NCBI GenBank assembly: GCA_040182905.1
Contig: JARQWU010000067.1
Location: forward strand, 1 to 40,564
DNA: 40,564 nt
From: Barthelona sp. PAP020
Lineage: Eukaryota > Metamonada: BaSk clade
Direction of reading: 5' to 3'
A program made the position numbers and the translations under genes. Below are positions 29,001-37,572 of the stretch, one piece after another (within the stretch, counting starts at the first letter, position 1; the number at the start of each line of letters is the position of its first letter). Under the pieces are notes generated by a model. That model had not been told where the DNA came from. It saw only the letters and a program-made list of their open reading frames with translations, and did not search any database.

Positions 29001-32000
29001 TATTTTCAGGTGGTAACAATTTGGCTCTTCTGCGATCATCTAATTTTTGCTCCAAGAAATCTTGAAACCTGTTTGCACTTGTTTGAGCAGAAAAATTGAT
29101 TTGAATTGAACTCAAAGCTTTGGGATTGGTTTCAATCATTTTATTGATGCAATCTTGCATTATTACCGATTTGCCAACACCTGATACACCAGTAAATAAC
29201 AAAGGTCTGTTGACATCAATTGAAGCTTTCAAAAGATATGAATAACGAACAGTATCAATAGTGGGAACTAAAATTTCAAAGAAAGGAACAGAAGGTGAAT
29301 AAGCAAACTCTTCAACACCATCTGACCAATTAACAAATTGGTTGGAACCAAAATCAATCACATAGTCAAAAACACTGCCATATGAAGGCAAACCACACTC
29401 ATCCAATTGTTTTCTGCTAAATTCACTAAAAGAATCCATATCTCTTTCCATTAGGGAACCACCAAATCCCCAAATGTACGAAAAAGTGAAAATTTGAAGC
29501 AAAATTGTTGTTAATGCAGCAGGTTGTGTCTTAACAAGATTTATGGCTTCTTCAGGACCCAAATTACTGTTCAATAAGGAAATAATATAATTACAAACTG
29601 ACATGACTCTGTTTTGATCAGAACAATTGATATGCAAGGTTAAATCTTTCATATATTCAATAGTAGAATCAATAGATTTCTCAAATTGATCAAATAATTG
29701 AACAAAAACAGTTCTTGGATACTCTGATAATTGTTCAGTCAACCAAGAAGTGATAATCGGTTTCCAAGGTAAATCAACAGGGTCAAAATATACCATACCA
29801 CATCTGGATACAGTAGCAGGAGATGCAACAGCCAAGTCTTCTACTTCAAAAATCATACTCATCTTATCCGTTAAACGAATACGTTGCCCATTTGGTAGAG
29901 TTAACATTTTGTTATCATCTAACACTGTATTCATATTTTCAATCCATAAAGCATCAACTGGTCCGTCAAAAACTGTCCAACGTAAATCACCACTGGTATC
30001 GTCAGCACCTTCAACAACTAATCTAGTAACAATACCATTGACCCAATCTTGAGTTAACTGATTTACCTGACCGAAAAGCTGTCCCATAGTGATAGCTTTT
30101 GGATTTAGATATTGTGGCACAACTTTATGATATTTTTGATCATGTTCAGATAAAGAAGTCAAAGAATTAATAAGTGTGGTAAGCACAGTTGATTTACCAC
30201 CACCAGATGGACCAACAAGCATTACACCATGTCTAATTTGTAAAGTATTATACAATTCCAATACTTTATTGACTTGGACATCCAAAATTTGTTTTCCTTG
30301 TACAGTAAATTCACGATGAACAGAAGACAACAGAGAACCATAATCACGTTCTTCATCCACAATACCAGGGAATAAATCGTTCACAATACCCATAAAAAGA
30401 GGCAAATCTGCAGCCAAGAATTTAGGAAGATTTGAGTCTGACATAGCTCGAATAAGAACAACGTCCTCTGATAATTGAGGAGATCTGCGTCTGATCTTAC
30501 CAGCCATTACTAAAGTAGTTTTAACAGCTCTCATACCAAAATCGTAATGCTTCTGTTGGGATAATTGTTGTGATGATAATTTATAAAGATAAACCATCTT
30601 CTTGGCCAAACGTTTAGCATCACGGAAACCTTCAGCATACAAAAAGATTTCGGCAATTAATGCATAATCAGGAACAAGCATAGGAACTGGTCTGAATAGA
30701 ACCTTAAGATTATCAGGTAATTCTGTACGTCCAGCATAACCAGGATTCATGGTGATAAACACGGCACATCGAGGATTGAGAGGAATTTTTCCCAAAGAAC
30801 CTAGTTCAAAATGTGGAAGCTTTGCTAAAGTAGCGGTACGAATACTCAATAACTGTTGTGCAATAACTGATAAAACTTCAAGCTTAATACGGTTGAATTC
30901 ATCCAAACATGCCCAAGCACCAGTTTGTGCAAGACCACCAAATAGTTTTTCAGTCATTTGATAAGAATTTTGCTCTGAACAATTCATAACAACACAGAAA
31001 TTTCCTAAAGCTTTGGCTAAATCCTTTACAGTTTCAGTTTTACCAGTACCTGCAGGTCCTGCAGGAGAACCACCTAAATGTTGATGCATGGCACCGGTAA
31101 GTGTAATATAACAACGATCAGTCAAGGGCGTAATGACCAAACGTCCAGATGCACCCAAATATTCATAACCATACACAAAATCAGTGTTTGTTTGTTTTAT
31201 GATACAATTTTGAGTTTCGGGATCATAATAGTATCGAAGTCGTTTCAACCATTCAAAATCGTGAATGCTATCCACTTTCTGTTGAATTAATTCATCAACT
31301 ATATCAGCATTATGAACTTCAATAGTAATTAATGCAACAAGTGAAGTTCTTTGAATGGCTGACAATTGCCCTCTTACCAAATCTGTCATTTCATTAATTT
31401 GTGAACGAGCAATGGCTTTGTATTCTTTCAAACTTTGCAATGGATTGGAGCTTTTTAAAGCCAAGCTAACAGCTTCACACCAAAAGATTTGACAAACAGC
31501 AATGACAATTTGAGCAGGATATGAGTTTATAAAATCTCTTCGAGGAATAGTAGGATCTTGATAATCTCTTACCCCATCTGACAACGATTTCTTTAAAGTT
31601 TCTTGTGAAATATTCATTAAATTTTCTAGCCAAACTTCAACTGGTGGTCTGGGTTTAACATGTTGAATTAAAGGAACAATTTCACCTTCGGATGAAATCA
31701 TGGCATCAACTTCTACCGATCCATTTTCATCAGAGAAATTCAAACTGGAAATGTTATCAAAGATTTTTCTTAAATGTTTTTGAATAGCGGCAGGATGCTT
31801 TGATTGAGCCAATATATGTAAAATATCATCATTTAAAAGGAAATAGAAACGAGGGAAAGCACGTCGCTTTTGGTCAAGATAATCTTCCAGACCACGTTGT
31901 ACTTTTTCCAAAGTTTGATTATGCTTTGTAAAAGTATCAAACAATCCGCCTTGGGTGCAAGTTCTCAAAGCGTTTGGGAATTCTTTCACCTTTTTCATAA

Positions 32001-34989
32001 TTTCTTTCCATGACTTGTCAACTGCCATAAACAAAGGTGCTTCTCTAGGTAATTGCTTAGCAATATCTGGAACAGTAAAAATATTTTCCAAATATATCCA
32101 AGATCTTTGACACTCTAACCATACATCCAAAGTATGTGAAAATAAATTTAATTTGTTATCCCATTCATTTACTTGCTCTTCAATAGCATTAACATATCTT
32201 GAAACACGCATTGTTGAAATTGTTGATAATGAATCTTCCAATTGAGATAAAATATCATCAACACTACCAATGACAAAAATACCTTTCTTTTGCTTGTGTT
32301 GCATAATCTCCAAATCAAGGTCTTGCCAACTGAGGTCAACTTTTCTAAGAAGATCTTCTAATCCTTGTTCGTTTGTTGCAGCAATAGCAACTTTATGAAT
32401 TTCAACTTGATGTTTTGGTGCATCTTTTTCAACCAAAAATCCTAGAGTCAAATCAGTTTGTTGAGGAACTCTACAACCAATCATTTCTTCAATTTGAGCA
32501 TAATGTCTTTCCTTCAAGGCATTGTTTCTGAAATCAGTAACCAAAGGAATTAATTTTTTGAAAGATTCAACACGGTCTTTTAATACACCAACAACCATAT
32601 TTTTCTTCAATTGTCTCTCAGCTTTTCTTGCAATGTTCACATATTTTTCAATCTTTCCAGAAAATTCTTCAATGTTGAATTCTTTGAAAACCACTGCAAA
32701 TGAAGAACTCTTGAAATCTTCCCATTCAGACATGGCCTTCCATAAATTCATTTTAATGTCAATGTCGGAACGTAAATCTTGAACTTCCGTGAATTCATGA
32801 ACCTCCAACCCAAACACTCCTTGATATTCTTGATATTGTTGACATTTTTTAAACAACACTTGACTGTCCTCAGATAATTGTTTTAACATCAAATATACTT
32901 GGGTTTCATCCGAACTTGAATCACTGATACTAGTATGTGCAGCTCTTGTGGATAATTCGTTAGATTCATCAGCTATTCCACCAACTAAACCTTCTAATTT
33001 TTTGCTGAATCTATGAGTACGTTCATCTCGTTTGTTTTCTGATGTGTCAATGGCATTTTGGAATTGATCAATTTCAGAAGACAAATGAGTGTACAATGCG
33101 TTGACTTCTGGTGGAGGTCTGATATCCCAATCTTCCATTAAATCAAATAATTGATGCACATAACTGTACCTATTGTGAACCTTATCCAGATTTTCAAGAG
33201 TGGAATCCAACAGTTTGATATGTGCGACAAATTCGGCCACAGAATCAGATTCCTTGACCAAATTTGTAGTGATAAGTTTAACTTCATCAGTAAGATTTTG
33301 AGAATGCTCATTTCCTAATTTGGGTAGTGTAACCTTGATTAATTCTCTACAACGTTCAATAGATGGCTTCAAACTCTCCTTAAAATTAATACAATCAACT
33401 TGAATTACATCAATAATGGTCAAATTGGGAACTTCACTAATTTTATCCTCTTGCTTTTTGATATTCTGCAATTGATCTCTGAAGAAATCCAAAGTCAATT
33501 CTTCAGGAGGTAAGTCAACAGTGAATTTTGAGTTTTCAGCATACAAATCGATGAAATCACTAAAACTATTGATAAACTTGTCAGCTTTCTTAAAAACTAA
33601 ATTAATTGATGATCTAATGGTATAAATAAATTCGCGATAATCAATATTCTCTTCAATCATTCCTTTGAGTATCTGAGCAGCAGGATCAACTAAAGATGTC
33701 TCATCACCAGATGCAGCTTTGGTGATAATAATTTGGAAAGAACTATTAGAAATAAATCTGTCAAAACATTCAGATATTTTGTGATATTCATCCAAAACAC
33801 AAGATGTTTTATCCTTCACTTCTTTTACATTGGGTTTTATCGACAAAGGATGGTCTGAATGTGGTAAGAAAACACCTTGACACAAAAATAAAGGTGCAAC
33901 TGTTTGTTGATGTTGTCCCACAATTTGAGCCATTTCATCAGTATCAACAGGAGGATTTCCTTCTAAATAACGTAACAATTCTTCTGTAGAACTTAAGATC
34001 AAGCATCGTAAAGCTTCCATGATTATATGATCTGCAGAACGTAAAAATGAGGTCAAACGACGACAGGCAGTCTTTTGTGCAGCCAACTCTTGATAAGTCA
34101 TAGCACGTCTTTCCTCAATATTTGATTCAGGACCAGACAATATTTCTTCAAGACTAGGTAATCTCTTTGGTTTTCCGACTGAAATAGTTTCATCCAAAGA
34201 TTCAGTATTTTCCTCAACAAATTCATCTTCAACACCTTCTAAACGTAATAAATATTTACAACAAGAAGAATATACAAACTCATGAGCCTCATTAAACAAT
34301 TCAGTTAATTGTTTATTGACCACAACCATTTGATTTTCATGATTCTTCATAAATTCCTCAAGAGTATATGTTTGAAAGGGGGAAATGTTTAGAAGTCTCA
34401 CTTTTTTAATTCTTGTACAAATACCATGCAAATTTTGAAGACAAGTGCCCAAAGAAGGCTGTAATATGAACAATGTGTCCGAAAGTTTATCTCTAATGAC
34501 GTTAAATCTTTTAATTTTTACAAACTTTAACCATAACATGAGAGGTTTCCTGAGAAAAAAGTTTTTAAAGAATTTAATTTCTTTAAGCTTGTGGTAATAT
34601 GTGTATTCACGAATCCAAGTGTCTAATGATGTAAAATCAAATCCGCCTTTTGCTTTTATGTGGGAAAACCCACTTTTAGACAACGTAAAATGATCATTTA
34701 AATCTACTTCACTGGCTTCAATAAATTTAAGATCATATATATTATTTTCATTTGGATTTGTAGGAACAAGATACCGAAAATATTCATCCCCATTTTCCAA
34801 AAATTCTTTGATTTCTGCACTTAATTCCACATCATCATCTGATTTAACTACTGTTTGTTGTATGGTTATATCTGTTTCATCTGTAGATTGAGGCTCTTCA
34901 TTTGAATTTTCATCCACAATTTTAATTTGTTTCAATTCCTTTTCTTTAAGCCGTTCTCTTCTTGACTTAGGTTGCCCTAATCCGGTCAT
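23071..34989 (-). CDS. Axonemal inner-arm-type dynein heavy chain, 3972 residues
   Basis: This is the complete motor subunit of a ciliary dynein in one uninterrupted frame. The N-terminal tail (1 to about 1000) is followed by the linker and six AAA modules. P-loops: GPAGTGKTE (AAA1, about 1308), GPSGGGKST (AAA2, about 1593), GVSGVGKS (AAA3, about 1934) and GVGGSGKQS (AAA4, about 2294). The antiparallel coiled-coil stalk and microtubule-binding domain lie at about 2540-2870; KQPPGLVKLVIESV marks the stalk head. The C-terminus ends with the typical VLRSVALLCQLDN. A length near 4000, and an N-terminal block including DHFTLSKSGFSH and a Trp-x-REY motif, resemble the single-headed inner-arm class (DNAH6/DNAH1-like) rather than outer-arm or cytoplasmic dynein, which are longer. 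It powers ciliary bending. The start codon is 79 bp from the divergent RRM gene. Dynein is certain; the subclass is probable. Confidence 0.96.
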   Translation of the reverse strand: MTGLGQPKSRRERLKEKELKQIKIVDENSNEEPQSTDETDITIQQTVVKSDDDVELSAEIKEFLENGDEYFRYLVPTNPNENNIYDLKFIEASEVDLNDHFTLSKSGFSHIKAKGGFDFTSLDTWIREYTYYHKLKEIKFFKNFFLRKPLMLWLKFVKIKRFNVIRDKLSDTLFILQPSLGTCLQNLHGICTRIKKVRLLNISPFQTYTLEEFMKNHENQMVVVNKQLTELFNEAHEFVYSSCCKYLLRLEGVEDEFVEENTESLDETISVGKPKRLPSLEEILSGPESNIEERRAMTYQELAAQKTACRRLTSFLRSADHIIMEALRCLILSSTEELLRYLEGNPPVDTDEMAQIVGQHQQTVAPLFLCQGVFLPHSDHPLSIKPNVKEVKDKTSCVLDEYHKISECFDRFISNSSFQIIITKAASGDETSLVDPAAQILKGMIEENIDYREFIYTIRSSINLVFKKADKFINSFSDFIDLYAENSKFTVDLPPEELTLDFFRDQLQNIKKQEDKISEVPNLTIIDVIQVDCINFKESLKPSIERCRELIKVTLPKLGNEHSQNLTDEVKLITTNLVKESDSVAEFVAHIKLLDSTLENLDKVHNRYSYVHQLFDLMEDWDIRPPPEVNALYTHLSSEIDQFQNAIDTSENKRDERTHRFSKKLEGLVGGIADESNELSTRAAHTSISDSSSDETQVYLMLKQLSEDSQVLFKKCQQYQEYQGVFGLEVHEFTEVQDLRSDIDIKMNLWKAMSEWEDFKSSSFAVVFKEFNIEEFSGKIEKYVNIARKAERQLKKNMVVGVLKDRVESFKKLIPLVTDFRNNALKERHYAQIEEMIGCRVPQQTDLTLGFLVEKDAPKHQVEIHKVAIAATNEQGLEDLLRKVDLSWQDLDLEIMQHKQKKGIFVIGSVDDILSQLEDSLSTISTMRVSRYVNAIEEQVNEWDNKLNLFSHTLDVWLECQRSWIYLENIFTVPDIAKQLPREAPLFMAVDKSWKEIMKKVKEFPNALRTCTQGGLFDTFTKHNQTLEKVQRGLEDYLDQKRRAFPRFYFLLNDDILHILAQSKHPAAIQKHLRKIFDNISSLNFSDENGSVEVDAMISSEGEIVPLIQHVKPRPPVEVWLENLMNISQETLKKSLSDGVRDYQDPTIPRRDFINSYPAQIVIAVCQIFWCEAVSLALKSSNPLQSLKEYKAIARSQINEMTDLVRGQLSAIQRTSLVALITIEVHNADIVDELIQQKVDSIHDFEWLKRLRYYYDPETQNCIIKQTNTDFVYGYEYLGASGRLVITPLTDRCYITLTGAMHQHLGGSPAGPAGTGKTETVKDLAKALGNFCVVMNCSEQNSYQMTEKLFGGLAQTGAWACLDEFNRIKLEVLSVIAQQLLSIRTATLAKLPHFELGSLGKIPLNPRCAVFITMNPGYAGRTELPDNLKVLFRPVPMLVPDYALIAEIFLYAEGFRDAKRLAKKMVYLYKLSSQQLSQQKHYDFGMRAVKTTLVMAGKIRRRSPQLSEDVVLIRAMSDSNLPKFLAADLPLFMGIVNDLFPGIVDEERDYGSLLSSVHREFTVQGKQILDVQVNKVLELYNTLQIRHGVMLVGPSGGGKSTVLTTLINSLTSLSEHDQKYHKVVPQYLNPKAITMGQLFGQVNQLTQDWVNGIVTRLVVEGADDTSGDLRWTVFDGPVDALWIENMNTVLDDNKMLTLPNGQRIRLTDKMSMIFEVEDLAVASPATVSRCGMVYFDPVDLPWKPIITSWLTEQLSEYPRTVFVQLFDQFEKSIDSTIEYMKDLTLHINCSDQNRVMSVCNYIISLLNSNLGPEEAINLVKTQPAALTTILLQIFTFSYIWGFGGSLMERDMDSFSEFSRKQLDECGLPSYGSVFDYVIDFGSNQFVNWSDGVEEFAYSPSVPFFEILVPTIDTVRYSYLLKASIDVNRPLLFTGVSGVGKSVIMQDCINKMIETNPKALSSIQINFSAQTSANRFQDFLEQKLDDRRRAKLLPPENTLSCVVFVDELNMPRKEVYGAQPPIELLRQLVVYNGIYDRSKGGWVSLENMRYVTACAPPGGGRSSTTGRLLRHFTVLSLPEPSDKSLFKIFSNIANGHFAAHEFNKNVLSVVDELINCTIELYRSVSLNLRPTPSKSHYTFNIRDLSKVIQGLLNAFKLDMKTREDFAKLWIHESLRQFHDRLVIDSDRTWFKEQLLSLLRKYSSIFWNFEEVFDTNENNVDPILFGDIMTDVDEEERPYRSVPSLETVTNRLITILDDYNYHSTSGMDLVFFKDAVEHFMRISRILRQPRGNALLVGVGGSGKQSLTRLACFANGFECFEVELKKNYGLNEFREDLRSLYRIAGLNMKPCVFLLSDTQITDDAFLEDVNNILNSGEVPGLFEGEALEDLFVHLKPICKRLGVAETADSMYNFFIQNVRSNLHAVLTMSPIGTSFRSRCRQFPSLINCCTIDWFDTWPKEALLTVARAQFAEFDFNLKMELEEEEAFKESLSSICVQIHTDMLEKSEEFYKLYRRRFYVTPAFYLQFIKLFKQYFTDNSKEITTKRDVLLNGLRTLRETNEKVAVMKEELQALQPELQRNTKKTEELLMKLAKDQKDVDEIKKKVEDDQRKVADQTATAEVLKQDAAADLAEALPQLNQAVEALDALSSSDLYEIKSFKQPPGLVKLVIESVAILLVGNKLEWNAAQASILSDTQLINKLKNYEKDSIPELYLRRLKKYIDDPEFQPDIVERQSKAAKSLCMWVRAMDVYSKVNKIVGPKRERLAMYEQQLAESQEQLAEKTAELERVEAKLAAFKAQYEKQVAEKERLQAKIEDTQKRFDRATKLTGLLADEYVRWEKSAEILQEQLKNLVGDMLISGAFVAYMGPFTSEYRDEMLKKWNDLLVKHTVPCSEEFYLKDQLSNPVQIREWQIQQLPTDQLSTENAIMVSQGQKWPLCIDPQGQANRWIKEKEKENGLRVIKMTPDILKILEQAINIGTPVLIEDVGEAIDPSLSPILLRQVFDDNGRLMMKFGDSAIPYDPNFRLYMTTKLQNPHYLPDVCIKVTLINFTVTMTGLRDQLLGFVVKKEKPELEEQRDKLVLTMAADQKQLREIEAQILDLVSHSQNVLDDDGLINTLNLSKETSEVISKRMEEAISTAATIAEARSQYDNVALRGSVLFFVLNDLPIIDNMYQYSLEFFMKLFDGVIDNCPKFDDINNRLSSLIDLLTKQVFTSICQGLFEKHKILFAFLIACAIDRNVGKISPAEWSIFLRGAPATAEQPNINAPSYISKKNWFVLNYLDKEIDSFSGICEHLLANGKVWMKFIEASDSYESSLPSPFNEEKLSTFNQLLLFKLLCEDKFSLKLTVYVRDVLGEHFIKPTSFDLDSAFNDSAPEIPIIFVLSVGADPTVALQRFAAKHNKKDNLHIRSLGQGQGPIAEAVIDKSCENGDWVLLQNCHLVETWMADLQRKVLELKTKTIHPEFRLFLSSMPATFFPVSVLQNGIKITNEPPKGLRANLQRTYNDITDDEYNDIEPKKFEVWRRLLFGLAFFHAVVQERRKYGPLGWNKFYEFNSSDFEISMNQLRMFLNQHDEIPWKALRYLTAEINHGGRVTDFWDRRLIINILNVCYNEEVLNDGYCFSEDSTYYIPVKPALVDVKKYVDDLPLADTPTAFRMHNNAAISFQLQELNRTIDTILSIQPRLSGATSGVTPEDTVTALTNTFIERLPPFINVEDGLKELFVKNDKGLVPSLTTHLEQEIIRFNQVIEVINDTCDELLKAIDGIVVMSSELESMFTSLINNQVPELWKNVTYPSLKPLGSWFNDLIARLEMINTWLKKGNPVVFWMSGFFFTHGFITGILQTHARKLAISIDSLSFKFNFLDKKTDEITEAPEDGVYVAGLFIDDARWNADAGIIDEPLPKQLYGEMPIIHFEPKANYVPDESLYSCPLYKTSERAGVLSTTGHSTNFVLAVELPSAKSPTHWVLRSVALLCQLDN

Positions 34990-35068
34990 TTCGAGGAAAC
35001 AATAAATACAAAAAGAATAAAAATTTAAGTTTACTTTCTTCGTGTATCACCTTTGCTTTAAAGTAACA
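34990..35068. promoter_or_regulatory. Very short divergent promoter region between dynein and the RRM gene
   Basis: Only 79 bp separate the two head-to-head start codons, so both promoters, or one bidirectional promoter, plus both 5' UTRs must fit here. The sequence is A-rich on + near the dynein start. No specific motif is recognised. Confidence 0.4.
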
Positions 35069-36034
35069 ATGAATAACATTTCAAATGATGTTTTAGAATC
35101 ATTATTACCACCAGCACCACCAAATGAACATGCCAAAGTGTTGTATGTTGGCAATTTGCCAAACACTGTTAGTGAAGAGGAATTAGAAGATTTATTTAAA
35201 ACATGTTCAGGATTAGTTTCTGTCAAAGTGATCAAGAAAGATCAAAAATGTTTTGGTTTTGTTGAATTTTTGGATAATTTATTTGCAAGTTTGGCAATGT
35301 TTTTGTTACACAACACTATGATGCCTAACAGTGATCAATTGTATAAACTTAATTGGGGAGGTACTGATTTTGAAAACGAGTATCCAATATATGTTGGTGA
35401 TTTATCTCCTAATACTAATGATAGGGAGCTTTTATTGTTTTTTCAAAAAACATTTTCTTCTGCAAAAGGTGCAAAAATAAAGTATGATGAGGAAGGAAGA
35501 TCTAAAGAGTTTGGGTTTGTCAGATTTTCCAATCAATCCGATGCTTTCAATGCTATAAAATTGTTTAATGGAAAAATGTTTAATGGAAGGAGTATTAAAG
35601 TTTCCTCGGCACATAAAACAGACAATGCAGAATTGTTTTTGACAACTGCTATGAAATCAATTGAAGAAATTGCCACTGACATAAATTTTGTTAATTCTTC
35701 AAAATTACTTATTTCTAACATTAGCAATGGAATTTCAGTGAATCAATGGAAAGATATTTGTGGCAGTTATGGTATGTTTACCGAATTTTGTGTTGATTAC
35801 GATGCTCTTACTATTGAAGTTACATATGCAACACATGAAATGGCTGTTTCCGCTATTATTGGTTTACATGATCAAACCTATCATAATTCTAGATTGATTG
35901 TCAGTTGGGTTGATATAAATTTGGATATGTTAGATATTGAGGAGCCTATTTGGGGAGATATGCTTCAAAAACAAAGAGTAGTAAAGGCAAATGTCACTGG
36001 ATTTATATGTGATTGGCGACTATTGACCGTGTAG
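35069..36034 (+). CDS. RNA-binding protein with two clear RRMs and one degenerate RRM
   Basis: This 321-residue protein is laid out like the Nam8/RBP47/TRNAU1AP group. RRM1 (about 23-95) has RNP2 LYVGNL and RNP1 KCFGFVEF. RRM2 (about 105-182) has RNP2 IYVGDL, the group-typical SPNTNDRELLLFFQ and GAKIKYDEEGRSKEFGFVRF, with RNP1 KEFGFVRF. A third, degenerate RRM (about 211-280) keeps the LLISNI strand but lacks aromatic RNP1 residues, so it may serve protein contact. Family members act in U1 snRNP-linked splicing, mRNA binding or selenocysteine tRNA metabolism; which applies here is not visible. The ATG at 35069 is the first in frame; nine upstream codons are open but non-ATG. Confidence 0.88.
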   Translation: MNNISNDVLESLLPPAPPNEHAKVLYVGNLPNTVSEEELEDLFKTCSGLVSVKVIKKDQKCFGFVEFLDNLFASLAMFLLHNTMMPNSDQLYKLNWGGTDFENEYPIYVGDLSPNTNDRELLLFFQKTFSSAKGAKIKYDEEGRSKEFGFVRFSNQSDAFNAIKLFNGKMFNGRSIKVSSAHKTDNAELFLTTAMKSIEEIATDINFVNSSKLLISNISNGISVNQWKDICGSYGMFTEFCVDYDALTIEVTYATHEMAVSAIIGLHDQTYHNSRLIVSWVDINLDMLDIEEPIWGDMLQKQRVVKANVTGFICDWRLLTV

Positions 36035-36214
36035 ATTAAAGTTATCATGTCTTTGAACTGAAGTTTTTCTTTTTGTTATTTTTAGTCTAATTTTGATGAA
36101 ATGAGGGCACAACGCCTTTTTATTTCATTTTTTGTTTTTATAAATTATTTCAATTCTTCTTTTTAATCTTTCTTGTTCAAATCTGGCAAAGAAAAAAAAA
36201 AACACTTCACAAAT

Positions 36215-37255
36215 TTACAAAGCAATGACTTTAGACAAGTTTTCCAAACGAGTAATCAAATTATCAGCAATCCTAATCATTTTACCAGTATCAGAACGCA
36301 CTCCTTTAACATGAGTGATGATACCTTCTTGTTTATCTATTTTAACGCTCAATTTTTCATTGGCAACGAGGTTGGCAATATCTTTCTCCAATAAATTAAC
36401 ATCAAGAGAAAAAGTCTCTGCCATATGATCCAATTTTATTACTGAATAAGCATCTAAAAATTGTTGATAGCACTGTAATCTCAGCTCATGAAAAAAGAAT
36501 CTTGAATGTTTTGCCAAAAAAATATCATTGTTCATTTGTTCACAAACGTCATAAATCTTTTGGAGAATTGTTGTGTAATTACCCTCATAGAACATTTCAA
36601 AAAGTTCAACATACTCAGAAATTTCGTTTGCAACTTGCTTTAACTCGGCACATTCAGATAATGATTGAGTTAATTGAGCCCTTGATAATGTGATTAAAGA
36701 AATAACAACAGTGTATTTCATTAAATCTGCAAAAGAACAGATTTCAGGAGCCAAGAAAGTTTTAACAGACAACAACAATTTTTCAGAAGCATTTTCTAAA
36801 TCACGAATCCAAATATATAACAAAGCACGATACACATTCAATCTATTCTTATGTTCAAAATCTAATGAATTAGCTTTAACCATATCATCTGCTAGGGTTA
36901 AAAATCTTTCACAGTCATTTATAGAACAATTGGCAAAAGAAATTAAACCTTGTTCAAAAATCAAATCTGCTTTTGTAGTAATACCAGTAGCTTCCTGAAA
37001 AACAGTTGAATATAAAGGTAAACCTTCCTCTTTATTTCCAACCTTCATCAAATAACGAGCTTTTTCAAGTTTAGCTTGCCATACTTCAACAGAACCGAAT
37101 TCAGCTTCCATCTTGGTAATATTTTCATTCAAACGCATAATCTCTTCATTATATGAGTCTTCCAATTCGTTAAGCAATGAATCATCAGGTATTAAGGAAA
37201 ATTCAATACAAAATTCACGATATAAGTATAGACTATCTAAAATATTAGTATTCAT
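36215..37255 (-). CDS. RPN7: 26S proteasome lid subunit RPN7 (PSMD6)
   Basis: This 346-residue PCI-domain protein of the proteasome regulatory lid has TPR-like helices (about 55-200) followed by the PCI winged helix (about 215-330). Seen in the sequence: EVWQAKLEKARYLMKVGNKEEG and NRLNVYRALLYIWIRDLENA in the helical part. FFFHELRLQCYQQFLDAYSVIKLDHMAETFSLDV is followed by KLSVKIDKQEGIITH, matching the RPN7 winged helix, and the end RLENLSKVIAL matches the RPN7 C-terminus. It is about 40 residues shorter than usual because the N-terminal segment before the first helices is missing. Another exon upstream is possible but I could not identify one. The start ATG overlaps the TGA of a 59-codon upstream ORF (ATGA). 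It is convergent with the RRM gene. Confidence 0.88.
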   Translation of the reverse strand: MNTNILDSLYLYREFCIEFSLIPDDSLLNELEDSYNEEIMRLNENITKMEAEFGSVEVWQAKLEKARYLMKVGNKEEGLPLYSTVFQEATGITTKADLIFEQGLISFANCSINDCERFLTLADDMVKANSLDFEHKNRLNVYRALLYIWIRDLENASEKLLLSVKTFLAPEICSFADLMKYTVVISLITLSRAQLTQSLSECAELKQVANEISEYVELFEMFYEGNYTTILQKIYDVCEQMNNDIFLAKHSRFFFHELRLQCYQQFLDAYSVIKLDHMAETFSLDVNLLEKDIANLVANEKLSVKIDKQEGIITHVKGVRSDTGKMIRIADNLITRLENLSKVIAL

Positions 37256-37431
37256 TGCTTGAATATGAAATTACTGTTTGTTTTCAAACGCTCAATGATG
37301 GACTTTTGTTTTCTTTCATACACTTCTTTGTCATGAGATTCATCGTCTCTCATGTTAGACAATTCAAAGATTTCTCTTTGATAAATTAATAATTCACTCC
37401 CAACAGTAGCAAATGTTGTTTCAACAGACAT
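37252..37431 (-). CDS. 59-codon ORF overlapping the RPN7 start codon
   Basis: An ATG at 37431 opens a frame of 59 residues whose TGA overlaps the RPN7 ATG as ATGA. The peptide is helical and charged, with a possible short coiled coil (SELLIYQREIFELSNM, then KEVYERKQKSIIERLK), and is less Phe/Ile-rich than random frames here, which favours real coding. It could be a separate micro-protein, an upstream ORF controlling RPN7 by termination-reinitiation, or a missed RPN7 exon in another frame. I recognise no family. Confidence 0.4.
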   Translation of the reverse strand: MSVETTFATVGSELLIYQREIFELSNMRDDESHDKEVYERKQKSIIERLKTNSNFIFKQ

Positions 37432-37572
37432 AAAGAAAAATGAGATTCTTCTTTTACAGCACTCTTTTTTTTTTGAATCTGTCTTTTGTTTTTCAAAGGA
37501 ACTTTGTTATCCCAATGTGAAGGGTATTTTGGAAAGAATAAAATATGAATACTTTTTGATTCTTTTTTATGA

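Noticed and set aside
24315-33989. Several frames of 60-150 codons on both strands within the dynein gene
   Set aside because: All lie inside a proven coding region in other frames, and most lack an ATG or recognisable sequence.
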